Positions 8,129 through 16,575 of a stretch of DNA of 64,000 nt are shown here, in pieces; position 1 is the stretch's first letter, and every line of letters begins with the position of its first letter. The notes under the pieces were generated by a model. It worked only from the letters and a program-made list of their open reading frames with translations. It did not search any database and was not told the DNA's origin. This DNA comes from Micropruina sp. GTDB lineage: Bacteria; Actinomycetota; Actinomycetes; Propionibacteriales; Propionibacteriaceae. The DNA lies in NCBI GenBank assembly GCA_016711205.1, contig JADJTM010000001.1:1116001-1180000 (forward strand), given 5' to 3'. The translations under genes and the position numbers were made by a program.

Positions 8129-9046
8129 TCAGAACCCCAGCCGGTTCAGGTACTTGGCGTTGCGTTGCCAGTCCTTGAGCACCTTGACCTTCAGGTCCAG
8201 GTGCACGGGCGTTCCCAGCAGGGCCGTGAGTTGCGCACGGGCGGCCGTGCCGATCTCGCGCAGCACCGATCCGCGATGCCCGATCACGATGCCCTTCTGG
8301 GAATCCCGCTCGACGATCAGGGACGCGTACACGTCCAGCAGCGGCCGGTTCTCGGGACGTCCCTCGCGCAACCCCATCTCGTCCACCGTCACCGTGATCG
8401 AGTGTGGCAACTCCTCGTGCATCTTCTCCAGCGCCGCCTCGCGGATGAGTTCGGCGATCATCGTCTCGGTGGGCTCGTCGGTGACCTCGCCGTCCGGATA
8501 GTAGGCGGGCCCCTCGGGCAGCTGCGCGATCAGCACGTCGGCGACCAGGCCGACCTGGTCGTTGGTCAGCGCCGAGACCGGGACGATCTCGGCCCAGCGA
8601 ATGCCGTGCGCCTCTTCGAGTGAGGCGATCCTGATCAGGTGCTCGGCCATGCGCTGCTTGCTCACCAGGTCGGACTTGGTGGCCAGTGCGATCAGCTTCG
8701 GACGCTTCGGCAACTTGGCGATGTCGGCGACCAGATACTCATCACCGGGGCCGATCCGCTGGTCGGACGGCAGGCACACCCCGATCACGTCCACCTCGGC
8801 CCAGGTGGCATGCACCAGGTCGTTCAGCCGCTCGCCGAGCAGGGTGCGGGGACGGTGCAGCCCCGGGGTGTCGATCAGGACCAGCTGGGCGTCCGCTCGG
8901 GTGACGATGCCGCGGATCGCGTGCCGGGTGGTCTGCGGACGCGAGGATGCGATCGCCACCTTCTGGCCGACGATCGCATTGGTCAGCGTGGACTTGCCCG
9001 CGTTGGGTCGTCCGACGAAACAGGCAAAGCCTGAGCGATGGGTCAT
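8129..9046 (-). CDS. era: GTPase Era
   Basis: A 305-residue ribosome-assembly GTPase that binds the 3' end of 16S rRNA. The G domain shows G1 GRPNAGKST (near residue 12), G3 DTPG (in LIDTPGLHRP) and G4 TKSD (in ALATKSDLV). The C-terminal KH domain includes VIGHRGSVLREIG and ends LKDWQRNAKYLNRLGF. The start is ATG 9046 (MTHRSGFACFVG), overlapping the stop of the upstream CBS-protein gene as TGATG, so the two are translationally coupled. The longer open frame to 9208 would run into that gene and is rejected. Confidence 0.95.
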   Translation of the reverse strand: MTHRSGFACFVGRPNAGKSTLTNAIVGQKVAIASSRPQTTRHAIRGIVTRADAQLVLIDTPGLHRPRTLLGERLNDLVHATWAEVDVIGVCLPSDQRIGPGDEYLVADIAKLPKRPKLIALATKSDLVSKQRMAEHLIRIASLEEAHGIRWAEIVPVSALTNDQVGLVADVLIAQLPEGPAYYPDGEVTDEPTETMIAELIREAALEKMHEELPHSITVTVDEMGLREGRPENRPLLDVYASLIVERDSQKGIVIGHRGSVLREIGTAARAQLTALLGTPVHLDLKVKVLKDWQRNAKYLNRLGF

Positions 9047-10389
9047 CAGCTGGCCCGCTTCGCCGACTCGGATGCCAGCTGAGTGGCGGCGTCCACGCCC
9101 TGATCGGCCGGGTCGGCCTCGGGCTCCTCGACCAGCGACGCCAGCACGGTGAGAATGTTGTTGCGGCGTCCGATACCGCGTTCGGCGACCAACTGGATGC
9201 CCTCCCACTCGACCACGGAGCCGGGGATCGGCACCTTGTTCAGCTCTTTGCCCATCAGGCCCAGCACGGTGTCGACATCATCGTCGTCGACCTTGAGGCC
9301 GAACAGCTCGCCCAGATCGTCCACGCTGAGCCGGGCCGAGACCCGGAACCGGTTCGGGCCGATCTCGACCGACGGCGGCAGTTCCTGGTCGTACTCGTCC
9401 ACGATCTCGCCGACGATCTCTTCGAGGATGTCCTCGATGGTGGCCAGGCCGGCGGTGCCGCCGAACTCGTCCACCACGATCACCACGTGCGAACGGGTGA
9501 GCTGCATCTCGCGCAACAGCTCGTCCACCGGCTTGGAGTCGGGGCAGAAGGTCGGCGGCCGCATCAGCGACTCGACGGTTTCGGTGGCCTGGGCGCGCGG
9601 GTTGTCGTACATGCGCCGCATCGCGTCCTTGAGGTAGAGCACGCCGCAGACGTCGTCCAGGTCTTCACCGATCACCGGAATGCGGCTGAAACCCGACCGC
9701 AGCGCCAGCGAAACGGCCTGTCGCACGGTTTTGGTGCGTTCGATGTAGACCATCTGGGTGCGCGGCACCATCACCTCTTTGACGATCGTGTCACCCAGCT
9801 CGAACACCGAGTGGATCATCTTGCGCTCCCCCGCCTCGATCACGTCGGACGCCTCGGCGTAGTCAACGAGCTCGCGCAGCTCGGCCTCGGAACTGAACGG
9901 CCCGTCGGCGAACCCCTTGCCGGGGGTGAGCGCGTTGCCGATCAGGATCATCACCTGCGGGATCGGCCCGAGCACCGTGGTCACCATGGCGAGCGGACGG
10001 GCGGCGGCCAGCGCCACGGCGTCCGCGTTCTGCCGGCCCAGGGTGCGGGGGGCGACGCCGAGCAGAATGAACGAGACCAGCACCATGATGCCGACCGAGT
10101 AGAGCACCCGCTCCCAGGTGGCGCCGAAGCGTCCGGCAACGAACAGGGTGACCATCACGATGGCCACGATCTCCATCAGGATGCGCACGAAGAGCAGGGT
10201 GTTCAACGTCGGCGCCGGATCCTGGGTGATGTTCACCAGCGTCTGAGCCCCGCCACGGCCCTCGTCGAGCAGGCGCTGGGCGCGGCTCTTCGAGAAAGAC
10301 TGCAGCGCTGCCTCGGCGGCGACCAGCAGCGCGGCCACCAGCACGCAGGCTGCGGCAACGGCCAACTCGAACCATTCGATGTCGGTCAA
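9046..10389 (-). CDS. CNNM/CorC-HlyC family protein with CBS domains
   Basis: A 447-residue membrane protein. An N-terminal DUF21/CNNM membrane domain (helices in LAVAAACVLVAALLVAAEAAL, MEIVAIVMVTLFVAG and VGIMVLVSFILLGVAP) is followed by a CBS pair (MVPRTQMVYIERTKTVRQAV ... VIVVDEFGGTAGLATIEDIL, residues about 200-330) and a CorC_HlyC domain. Relatives influence Mg/Co homeostasis; the haemolysin name is historical. In actinobacteria it usually sits directly between ybeY and era. Here era follows with a 1-nt overlap, but ybeY is 1.7 kb upstream with zwf in between. Confidence 0.9.
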   Translation of the reverse strand: MTDIEWFELAVAAACVLVAALLVAAEAALQSFSKSRAQRLLDEGRGGAQTLVNITQDPAPTLNTLLFVRILMEIVAIVMVTLFVAGRFGATWERVLYSVGIMVLVSFILLGVAPRTLGRQNADAVALAAARPLAMVTTVLGPIPQVMILIGNALTPGKGFADGPFSSEAELRELVDYAEASDVIEAGERKMIHSVFELGDTIVKEVMVPRTQMVYIERTKTVRQAVSLALRSGFSRIPVIGEDLDDVCGVLYLKDAMRRMYDNPRAQATETVESLMRPPTFCPDSKPVDELLREMQLTRSHVVIVVDEFGGTAGLATIEDILEEIVGEIVDEYDQELPPSVEIGPNRFRVSARLSVDDLGELFGLKVDDDDVDTVLGLMGKELNKVPIPGSVVEWEGIQLVAERGIGRRNNILTVLASLVEEPEADPADQGVDAATQLASESAKRAS

Positions 10390-10507
10390 CAGGGTTTCAT
10401 TCCTCGATTCGCACGCCCGGAGAGTCGAGACCGCAGTCTACGGCAGTGGAACCCGGTGAAGCCTCGGCCGCGCAGTACCCTGGCGAGGTTCCGGACGAGG
10501 AGTGCAC

Positions 10508-11869
10508 GTGGCTGATGCGGTGAATCTGGTCATTCTTGGCGCCTCCGGCGACCTGACCCGTCGGTTGCTGCTCCCTGGGCTGGGCACGCTGCTCACGGCC
10601 GAACCCAAGCGTGCGGTGCACCTGATCGGGGCGGCCGCGGATGAGCTGACGCAACAGCAGTGGCAGCAGCGGGTCGCCGAGGCGTTGCGGGACGGCGGCA
10701 GCGACGCCAGGGCCATCGACACCCTGATCGCCGCAACGACATATGCGCGCATGGACGCCACCAGCGCCGACGACCTGGGCACCCTGCTGGGTGGGCTGAC
10801 CGGCCCGGTGGTGCTGTACTTCGCCTTGCCTCCGGCCATCAGCATGAAGACGTGCGAGGCGCTGAGCAGGCTCACGCTGCCCGATCAACTGAGTCTGGCG
10901 ATCGAGAAGCCGTTCGGCACCGACCCGTCCAGCGCCCAGCGGTTCAACCGGCTGCTGACCGGCCTGGTCCCCGAGAACCGCGTGTTTCGCGTGGATCACT
11001 TTCTGGGCAAGTCGACCATTCTGAACCTGCTCGGCCTGCGGTTCACCAACCGTTTCTTCGAGCCGGTCTGGAATCGAGAGAACGTCGATCGCATCGAGAT
11101 CGTCGCCGACGAGACCCTGGCTCTGGAGGGCCGCGCGGGCTACTACGACCACTCGGGCGCGCTCAAGGACATGATTCAGAGCCACCTGCTGCTGGTGATG
11201 GCACTGCTCTGCATGGAGCCGCCCAACCGCATCGCGGCCGAGGATCTGCGCAGCCTGCAGGCCGATGTGCTGCGCGCCACCCGGCTGTGGCAGGACGACC
11301 CGGTGCAGGCATCCCGGCGGGCCCGCTACACCGCCGGTCGCATTGACGGGCGCGACGTGCCCGACTATGTGGACGAGCCCGGGGTGGATCCCGCCCGGTG
11401 CACCGAGACGCTGGCCGAGGTGACGGTCGAGATTCACAGTGCCCGCTGGCATGGCGTCCCGATCCGGCTGCGCAGCGGCAAGGCGCTCGGCGACGGCGTC
11501 CGGGCGATCAGCGTGGTGTTTCAAAACGCCTTCCAGCCGGAGGGCTTTCACGATCAGGCCCAGCCCAACGTGGTGGTGATCGGTATGGCCGACGAGTCGC
11601 TGCAGGTGCGGGTGAACACCAACGGGGCCGACGACAAGTTCACCCTGGAAGAGACCGTGCTGAGCGCCGATCTGGGCGACAGCCCGATCCGGCCCTACGG
11701 CGAGATCCTGGCGCACATCATGGACGCGGACCCGCTGTTGTCGGTGCGCGGCGACGTCGCCGAAGACTGCTGGCGCATTCTGGGCCCGGTACTGGACGCC
11801 TGGAACGCGGACCGGGTGCCACTGGACGAGTATCGGGCCGGGTCGTCGGGGCCGACCAACTGGAACTGA
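10508..11869 (+). CDS. zwf: glucose-6-phosphate dehydrogenase
   Basis: Oxidises glucose-6-phosphate to 6-phosphogluconolactone, producing NAD(P)H (oxidative pentose phosphate pathway). The 453-residue product has the N-terminal dinucleotide-binding signature GASGDLTRRLLLPGL and the substrate site FRVDHFLGKST (near residue 160) with the catalytic His nearby. LALEGRAGYYDHSGALKDM follows. Start choice: GAGGAG at 10497-10502 places GTG 10508 (VADAVNLVILG) at proper spacing, whereas GTG 10502 overlaps the ribosome site. It is divergent from the CBS-protein gene and convergent with ybeY. At 453 aa it is slightly shorter than the usual 480-510, so a paralogous form is possible. Confidence 0.9.
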   Translation: MADAVNLVILGASGDLTRRLLLPGLGTLLTAEPKRAVHLIGAAADELTQQQWQQRVAEALRDGGSDARAIDTLIAATTYARMDATSADDLGTLLGGLTGPVVLYFALPPAISMKTCEALSRLTLPDQLSLAIEKPFGTDPSSAQRFNRLLTGLVPENRVFRVDHFLGKSTILNLLGLRFTNRFFEPVWNRENVDRIEIVADETLALEGRAGYYDHSGALKDMIQSHLLLVMALLCMEPPNRIAAEDLRSLQADVLRATRLWQDDPVQASRRARYTAGRIDGRDVPDYVDEPGVDPARCTETLAEVTVEIHSARWHGVPIRLRSGKALGDGVRAISVVFQNAFQPEGFHDQAQPNVVVIGMADESLQVRVNTNGADDKFTLEETVLSADLGDSPIRPYGEILAHIMDADPLLSVRGDVAEDCWRILGPVLDAWNADRVPLDEYRAGSSGPTNWN

Positions 11870-11971
11870 GCCACCGGCGGGCGCAATTGGCGGTGTCACG
11901 CCGGATTGTGGTGGTTATGAGGCGGCTCGGCGGGTCTGGTTCCGGCCCGCGCCGGCAACCGCCACTTTGTG

Positions 11972-12010
11972 GTTGATATCAATACCTCCGGGGGGTATCT
12001 AGATCAACCA
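11972..12010. promoter_or_regulatory. nested inverted repeat, CsoR-operator-like
   Basis: Outer arms GGTTGAT (11972-11978) and ATCAACC (12004-12010) and inner arms ATACC (11983-11987) and GGTAT (11995-11999) share one centre at 11991. The inner part resembles operators of CsoR/FrmR-family metal sensors. It lies in a convergent gap (zwf end 11869, ybeY end 12096) with no gene starting next to it, so it may equally be a structural or termination element. The rest of the 226-bp gap also holds GCCACTTT (11962) and its complement AAAGTGGC (12063). Confidence 0.35.
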
Positions 12011-12095
12011 TAGAGTCGCGGCGGCCGCGTCAGCCCGCCGGACCCCCATTCATATCCACCAAAAAGTGGCTCAGGTGATCCGCCGGACTGATCGG

Positions 12096-12551
12096 TCAGC
12101 CTCGGTGCGCCGTCCACGCCGCGATGAGGCGGTCGTTGAGGTCGAACATGACCTTCTTCTCGTCGGGTTCGGCATGGTCGTGGCCGAGCAGGTGCAGCAG
12201 GCCGTGAATCAGCAGGTAGTCGGCCTCTTCGTCGGCGGTGCGGTTCGAGGCCGCCGCCTGCGCCGCGGTGACCGTGGGGCACAGCACGATGTCGCCGAGC
12301 ATGCCCAGCGGCGGCTCCTCGCCGTCCTTGGGAGGACGCAGCTCGTCCATCGGAAAGCTGAGCACATCGGTGGGGCCGGGTTCGTCCATGTACTTCTCGT
12401 GGTAGCTGGCCATCGTCGGCTCGTCCACCAGCAGCACCGACAGCTCGGCCTGGGGGTGGATGCGCAGGGCGTCCAGGGCGAACAGGGCGAGGGCGACCAG
12501 CCGCTGCTCGTCGACCGGCTCGCCCGACTCGTTGTTGACCTCGACGCTCAA
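12096..12551 (-). CDS. ybeY: endoribonuclease YbeY (16S rRNA maturation)
   Basis: A 151-residue metal-dependent single-strand RNase needed for 16S rRNA 3'-end processing and ribosome quality control. The zinc motif H3xH5xH is intact in HGLLHLLGHDH (about residues 115-125). PGPTDVLSFPMDE and LGDIVLCP are also family features. It starts 1 nt after the phoH stop, so both are one operon. The usual next gene (the CBS protein) has been separated by zwf. Confidence 0.95.
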   Translation of the reverse strand: MSVEVNNESGEPVDEQRLVALALFALDALRIHPQAELSVLLVDEPTMASYHEKYMDEPGPTDVLSFPMDELRPPKDGEEPPLGMLGDIVLCPTVTAAQAAASNRTADEEADYLLIHGLLHLLGHDHAEPDEKKVMFDLNDRLIAAWTAHRG

Positions 12552-12552
12552 C

Positions 12553-13566
12553 TCAGTGCTCCAGCTTCTTCGTCGTGGACTCCGTGGATTCGAACCGGTC
12601 GTAGGCGGCGACGATGCGTCCGACCAGCTTGTGCCGCACCACGTCGTGATTGGTCAGCCGGCAGAAGGCGATGTCGTCGACGCCGTCGAGAATGCCCTGC
12701 ACCATGCGCAGGCCCGAGCGGGTGCCGGTGGGCAGGTCGACCTGGGTGATGTCGCCGGTCACCACGATCTTGGACCCGAAGCCGAGCCGGGTCAGGAACA
12801 TCTTCATCTGCTCCATGGACGTGTTCTGCGCCTCGTCCAAGATGATGAAGGCATCGTTGAGCGAGCGGCCGCGCATGTAGGCCAGCGGCGCCACCTCGAT
12901 CGTGCCGGCGGTCAGCAGTCGCGGCACCGAGTCGGGGTCGACCATGTCGTGCAGCGCGTCGTACAGCGGCCGCAGGTACGGGTCGATCTTGTCGGTCAGC
13001 GTGCCGGGCAGAAAACCGAGGCGCTCACCGGCCTCGATGGCGGGGCGGGTCAAGATGATGCGGTTGACCTCTTTGGCCTGCAACGCCTGGACGGCCTTCG
13101 CCATCGCCAGGTAGGTCTTGCCGGTACCGGCCGGCCCGATGCCGAAGACCACGGTGTGGGCGTCGATCGCGTCCACGTAGCGCTTCTGGTTGAGCGTCTT
13201 GGGACGAATGGTGCGGCCGCGGGTGGACAGAATGTTCTGCGTCAGCACCTCGGCGGCATGCAGCGACTCGGCCTGCAGGGCGGTCATGCCGACCACCCGT
13301 TCGACGGCGTCGGCGGTGAGGCCTTGGCCGGTGCGCACGATGGTGATCAGCTCGGTGAGCACCTCGGCGGCCACGGTGACGTCGGCGGGCGCGCCGGTGA
13401 AGGTGATCTCGTTGCCGCGCACATGCACGTCCGCGCCGAGCTCACGCTCCAGAATGCGCAGAAACTCGTCGTGGGGCCCCAGCACGTTGACCATGTCGAC
13501 CGACGCGGGCACGGTGACCCGTCGAACACCGGTTGGCTGGGTCACGCTGCTGTCGGCTTCTCGCAT
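12553..13566 (-). CDS. phoH: PhoH-like ATPase
   Basis: A 337-residue P-loop ATPase/putative RNA helicase of the PhoH (PhoL) type, normally co-transcribed with ybeY and linked to RNA metabolism. It has Walker A GPAGTGKTYLA (about residue 140), Walker B FIILDEAQN and TGDITQVDLP. The N-terminal region (VDMVNVLGPHDEFLRILERE) resembles the KH-like domain of the family. The ATG at 13566 has a strong GGAGGAA site just upstream. It opens the phoH-ybeY pair; rsmE, which often precedes phoH, is 27 kb away here. Confidence 0.94.
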   Translation of the reverse strand: MREADSSVTQPTGVRRVTVPASVDMVNVLGPHDEFLRILERELGADVHVRGNEITFTGAPADVTVAAEVLTELITIVRTGQGLTADAVERVVGMTALQAESLHAAEVLTQNILSTRGRTIRPKTLNQKRYVDAIDAHTVVFGIGPAGTGKTYLAMAKAVQALQAKEVNRIILTRPAIEAGERLGFLPGTLTDKIDPYLRPLYDALHDMVDPDSVPRLLTAGTIEVAPLAYMRGRSLNDAFIILDEAQNTSMEQMKMFLTRLGFGSKIVVTGDITQVDLPTGTRSGLRMVQGILDGVDDIAFCRLTNHDVVRHKLVGRIVAAYDRFESTESTTKKLEH

Positions 13567-13653
13567 GTTCCTCCTCGACTTGGGACGGGGGGAAGCTTAG
13601 TGGTGTGCCACCAACGTTCGCCGTGTGGAGCGGCGTCCGGCATGCTGGGCGCC

Positions 13654-14262
13654 ATGCAGCTCGACGAGGCCCTGGACCGCGCCGCAGCCTTGGCCACCTC
13701 CGGAGGGCGTCGCCTGCTCGGCCTGGTCGGGCCGCCGGGCGTCGGCAAGTCCACGCTCTCGGCCGCACTGCAGCAGCGGCTGGGAGAGGCGATGATCGTG
13801 GTCGGCATGGACGGCTTCCACCTCGCCAACGCCGAACTGATCCGGCTCGGTCGTCGGGACCGCAAGGGTGCGCCCGACACCTTCGACGTGGACGGCTACG
13901 TCGCCCTGCTGACCCGGCTGCGCAGCCAGCCGGGGCCGGTGTACGCGCCGCGGTTCGATCGTGATCTGGAGGAGTCGATCGGCAGCGCCGTGCTGGTGCC
14001 GCCGCAGGTTCCGCTGGTGGTCACCGAGGGCAACTATCTGCTCTACGACGAGCATGGCTGGGGCGCGGTGCGTCCGGTGCTGGACGAGGTGTGGTACCTG
14101 CAGCTGGACGATGCCGAGCGCCGGCGCCGGCTGGTGCGGCGCCGGCTCGGTCACGGCGACACGCTCGAACGCGCCGAGTACTGGGTCGAGAACGTGGACG
14201 AACTCAACGCCGCCCTGGTCGCCGCCACCCGTCAGCGCGCGGACTCGGTGGTGCTCGTCTGA
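13654..14262 (+). CDS. nucleoside/nucleotide kinase-family P-loop protein
   Basis: A 202-residue P-loop kinase resembling the uridine kinase/pantothenate kinase/phosphoribulokinase superfamily. Walker A is GPPGVGKSTL (about residue 28); VVGMDGFHLANAEL carries the family Asp, and ETFDVDGY-like APDTFDVDGYV and VTEGNYLLYDE are also visible. LRRRL-type lid Arg residues follow (RRRRLVRRRLGHG). It phosphorylates a small sugar-like substrate, probably a nucleoside or sugar; which one is unknown. ATG 13654 is chosen; ATG 13642 is in frame. The last 31 bp overlap the 3' end of the convergent MFS gene. Confidence 0.78.
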   Translation: MQLDEALDRAAALATSGGRRLLGLVGPPGVGKSTLSAALQQRLGEAMIVVGMDGFHLANAELIRLGRRDRKGAPDTFDVDGYVALLTRLRSQPGPVYAPRFDRDLEESIGSAVLVPPQVPLVVTEGNYLLYDEHGWGAVRPVLDEVWYLQLDDAERRRRLVRRRLGHGDTLERAEYWVENVDELNAALVAATRQRADSVVLV

Positions 14263-15458
14263 ACCGCGGGCGTTTGCTCGCGCACGAACGTCGCCAGCAG
14301 CACAACGGCCAAAGCGCCGAGCACGATCACACCCAGCGCCCCCCGCAGGCCCAGCACCTCGGCCAGCCCGCCGATCACCGGCGGCCCGAGGAGAAACGCG
14401 GGCCACTCCCCCAGGCTGATCAGGGCCACCGCCTTGGCTGAGGGCACGGTCGGCTGGTTGCCGGCCAGCGTCATCACGGTGGGCACGATGCAACCGCTGC
14501 CGATGCCCACGCATGCGAACCCGACCAGCGCGGCCGGCACGGTGCCGACCAGCAGAGCGATGCCCAGCCCGAGCGCGGCGAAGCCGGCCGAGAGTTGCAG
14601 GAACAGCCGCCGTCCGATGCGTTCGACGATCCGGTCGCCGACCAGTCGCACGCCGGCGATCGCCAGCGAGTAGCCCACCAGGGTGAGCGAGCCCAGCGCG
14701 ATGCTGCCGCCCAGGGTGACGGTGTACTGGGCGCTCCACTGCACGGCGCCGCCCTCGTTGATGGAGGTGAGAAAGCCGATCGCGGCCAGCAGCACCAGTT
14801 GCGGCGTCCAGGACCGTCCGGGCGCTTCAGCGGGCAGGGCGGTCACGGGTTCGTCCAGCGAGGACGGGTCGTCCGCCGCCGTCCTGTGGGTGTCGGGCAG
14901 GAATCGCAGGGTGGCGGCGTACAACGCGCCCAGCAGCAGGCTGGAGGCCGCGAGCTGAATCGAGGGCGACAGCAACAGCAGGCCGGCCAGCACGCCCAGC
15001 AGGCCGCCCAGAAACTGTCCGGCGCTGTACCAGGCGTGGAACGACGAGATGATGGTGCGGCCGTAGTCGCGCTCGACCTCGACGGCCAGGGCGTTCATCG
15101 GGCCGAACAGCAGGCCCTGCGCCACGCCGAGGGCCAGCAGAAAGACCACCATCACGACGATGTTGCTGGACGCTGCCGCGGCGGGTGTGATCAGCAGCAT
15201 GCCGATCGCGCCGATCACGGCTGGACGGCGGGCGCCGGTTCGGGTGATCACCCGCTGCAGCACCAGCAGCGAGGCCAGCACGCCCAAAGGCATGCCCAGC
15301 ACGATCAGCCCCCACTCGCCGTCGCTGACGCCGAGCTGAGAGCGAATGGACGGGATGCGTCCGGCCCAGCCGCCCATCACCGCACCGGCCAGCACGAACA
15401 GCACCGAGACGGCGGCCCGCTCCCAGCGCACCCGGCGCGGAACGGCAGGCTGCGTCAC
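14232..15458 (-). CDS. MFS transporter
   Basis: A 408-residue major facilitator superfamily protein with about 12 hydrophobic segments, for example SVLFVLAGAVMGGWAGRIP at the N-terminus, RRPAVIGAIGMLLITPAAAA, and GIALLVGTVPAALVGFACVGIG in the second half. The opening GGWAGRIPSIRSQLGVSDGEWGL resembles the FucP/YbjJ-like 'inner membrane sugar efflux' group. The substrate is unknown. The C-terminal tail overlaps the end of the convergent kinase gene by 31 bp. No regulator is adjacent. Confidence 0.85.
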   Translation of the reverse strand: MTQPAVPRRVRWERAAVSVLFVLAGAVMGGWAGRIPSIRSQLGVSDGEWGLIVLGMPLGVLASLLVLQRVITRTGARRPAVIGAIGMLLITPAAAASSNIVVMVVFLLALGVAQGLLFGPMNALAVEVERDYGRTIISSFHAWYSAGQFLGGLLGVLAGLLLLSPSIQLAASSLLLGALYAATLRFLPDTHRTAADDPSSLDEPVTALPAEAPGRSWTPQLVLLAAIGFLTSINEGGAVQWSAQYTVTLGGSIALGSLTLVGYSLAIAGVRLVGDRIVERIGRRLFLQLSAGFAALGLGIALLVGTVPAALVGFACVGIGSGCIVPTVMTLAGNQPTVPSAKAVALISLGEWPAFLLGPPVIGGLAEVLGLRGALGVIVLGALAVVLLATFVREQTPAVQTSTTESAR

Positions 15459-15564
15459 GCTCAGTACCTCGCTGGTCGGATCGGGACGGCCCGGGCGCGG
15501 ACCGCCGTTCAGCCTATCGCCGGCTCGTGCCCGGACCTGGCTCGCCCGTCACCCGCCGTCACCC

Positions 15565-16280
15565 CTCCCCGTCGAAAGCCGGGATCTCTGGCCGCACATT
15601 GTCATTCCGCTCCCCGTCATCCCGGCGAAGGCCAGGACCTCTGACCGATACAACTGACGAATTCGACTCAACGACTATCCCAACGGCGAGATCCCGGCAT
15701 CCCCGCTCCCTCGTCATCCCGGCGAAAGCCGGGATCTCATCACCCACGCACTGATGAATTCGACTGATAACTTTCCCATCCGCGAGATCCCGGCATCCGC
15801 CGGGATGACGGTGATGGGCCTCCATCCCATCCAACAGAAATCCCGGCATCCCCGCTCCCCGTCATCCCGGCGAAAGCCGGGATCTCATCACCGACTGCAC
15901 GGACGAAGTCCGACACAACGACCATGCCCGGTAACGGCGAAATCCCGGCATCCGCCGGGATGACAGTGATGGGCCTCCATCCCATCCAACAGAAATCCCG
16001 GCATCCCCGCTCCCCGTCATCCCGGCGAAAGCCGATCTCATCACCGACTGCACGGACGAAGTCCGACACAACGACCATGCCCGGTAACGGCGAGATCCCG
16101 GCATCCGCCGGGATGACGGTGGCGGGCTGCAACCCACCGTCCAGGGATCCCGGCGTGCGCCGGGATGACGAGTCTCCTGGTCGGCGCCCTGAGCTGGGCG
16201 AGATCCCGGCATCCGCCGGGATGACAGTGATGGGCCTCCATCCCAACGGCGAGATCCCGGCATCCGCCGGGATGACGGGT
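15565..16280. repeat. array of REP-like palindromes with a 155-bp tandem duplication
   Basis: About fourteen complete or half copies of the element ATCCCGGCATCCGCCGGGAT (or TCATCCCGGCGAAAGCCGGG in the other orientation) fill the gap between the MFS gene and the small gene at 16297. Within it, 15801-15955 and 15956-16108 are near-identical tandem copies (155 and 153 bp), the second lacking two G in one palindrome. The short open frames across the array are made of the repeat and are not genes. The palindromes closely resemble a short hairpin repeat seen in many unrelated bacterial genomes. Confidence 0.88.
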
Positions 16281-16296
16281 TACAACCCCCGTTCCG

Positions 16297-16506
16297 CTAC
16301 TGGCCCTGCGTCAGATCCTGCTCGTTGGTGGCCTGATCGGATTCGCTGTAGTCGCCGGCACCCTGCCCGGACGCCTGCTCACCACCCTCGGACGGTGGGC
16401 CGCTGTGCAGCATCTGCTCGGCCTTCTCGTCCGAGACCGGGCCCTTCACCTCGGAATCGCCGAAGCCGGACGAGATGTCGCCGCCGGCGTTGGGGTCGTT
16501 GCTCAT
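16297..16506 (-). CDS. small acidic hypothetical protein, 69 aa
   Basis: Begins MSNDPNAGGDISSGFGDSEV and is rich in Gly, Ser, Gln, Asp and Glu with almost no hydrophobic residues, so it is probably intrinsically disordered. The ATG at 16506 has a good AAGGAGTTCCG ribosome site; the longer frame to 16557 would ignore it. It is preceded by proline iminopeptidase on the same strand with a 69-bp gap, so it may be read from the same transcript. Function unknown; resembles small stress-type disordered proteins by composition only. Confidence 0.62.
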   Translation of the reverse strand: MSNDPNAGGDISSGFGDSEVKGPVSDEKAEQMLHSGPPSEGGEQASGQGAGDYSESDQATNEQDLTQGQ

Positions 16507-16575
16507 CGGAACTCCTTCGATAGGTTGCCAGCACGCTACCCGCACCGGGTCGATCACCGACAGGGCCGCACGTCC

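Noticed and set aside
11870..12095. Small protein in the zwf-ybeY gap
   Set aside because: Frames are short, lack starts with signals, and run through the inverted repeat.
12460..13640. N-terminal extension of the P-loop kinase frame
   Set aside because: The frame is open through the antisense of phoH by chance; kinase homology begins at 13654.
15565..16280. CRISPR array
   Set aside because: Repeats are palindromes of varying orientation and spacing with repeated, not unique, spacers, and no cas genes are nearby.
15559..16523. Several 60-200 codon open frames across the repeat array
   Set aside because: They read the repeat element over and over (RHPGGCRDLA-like) on both strands; not proteins.
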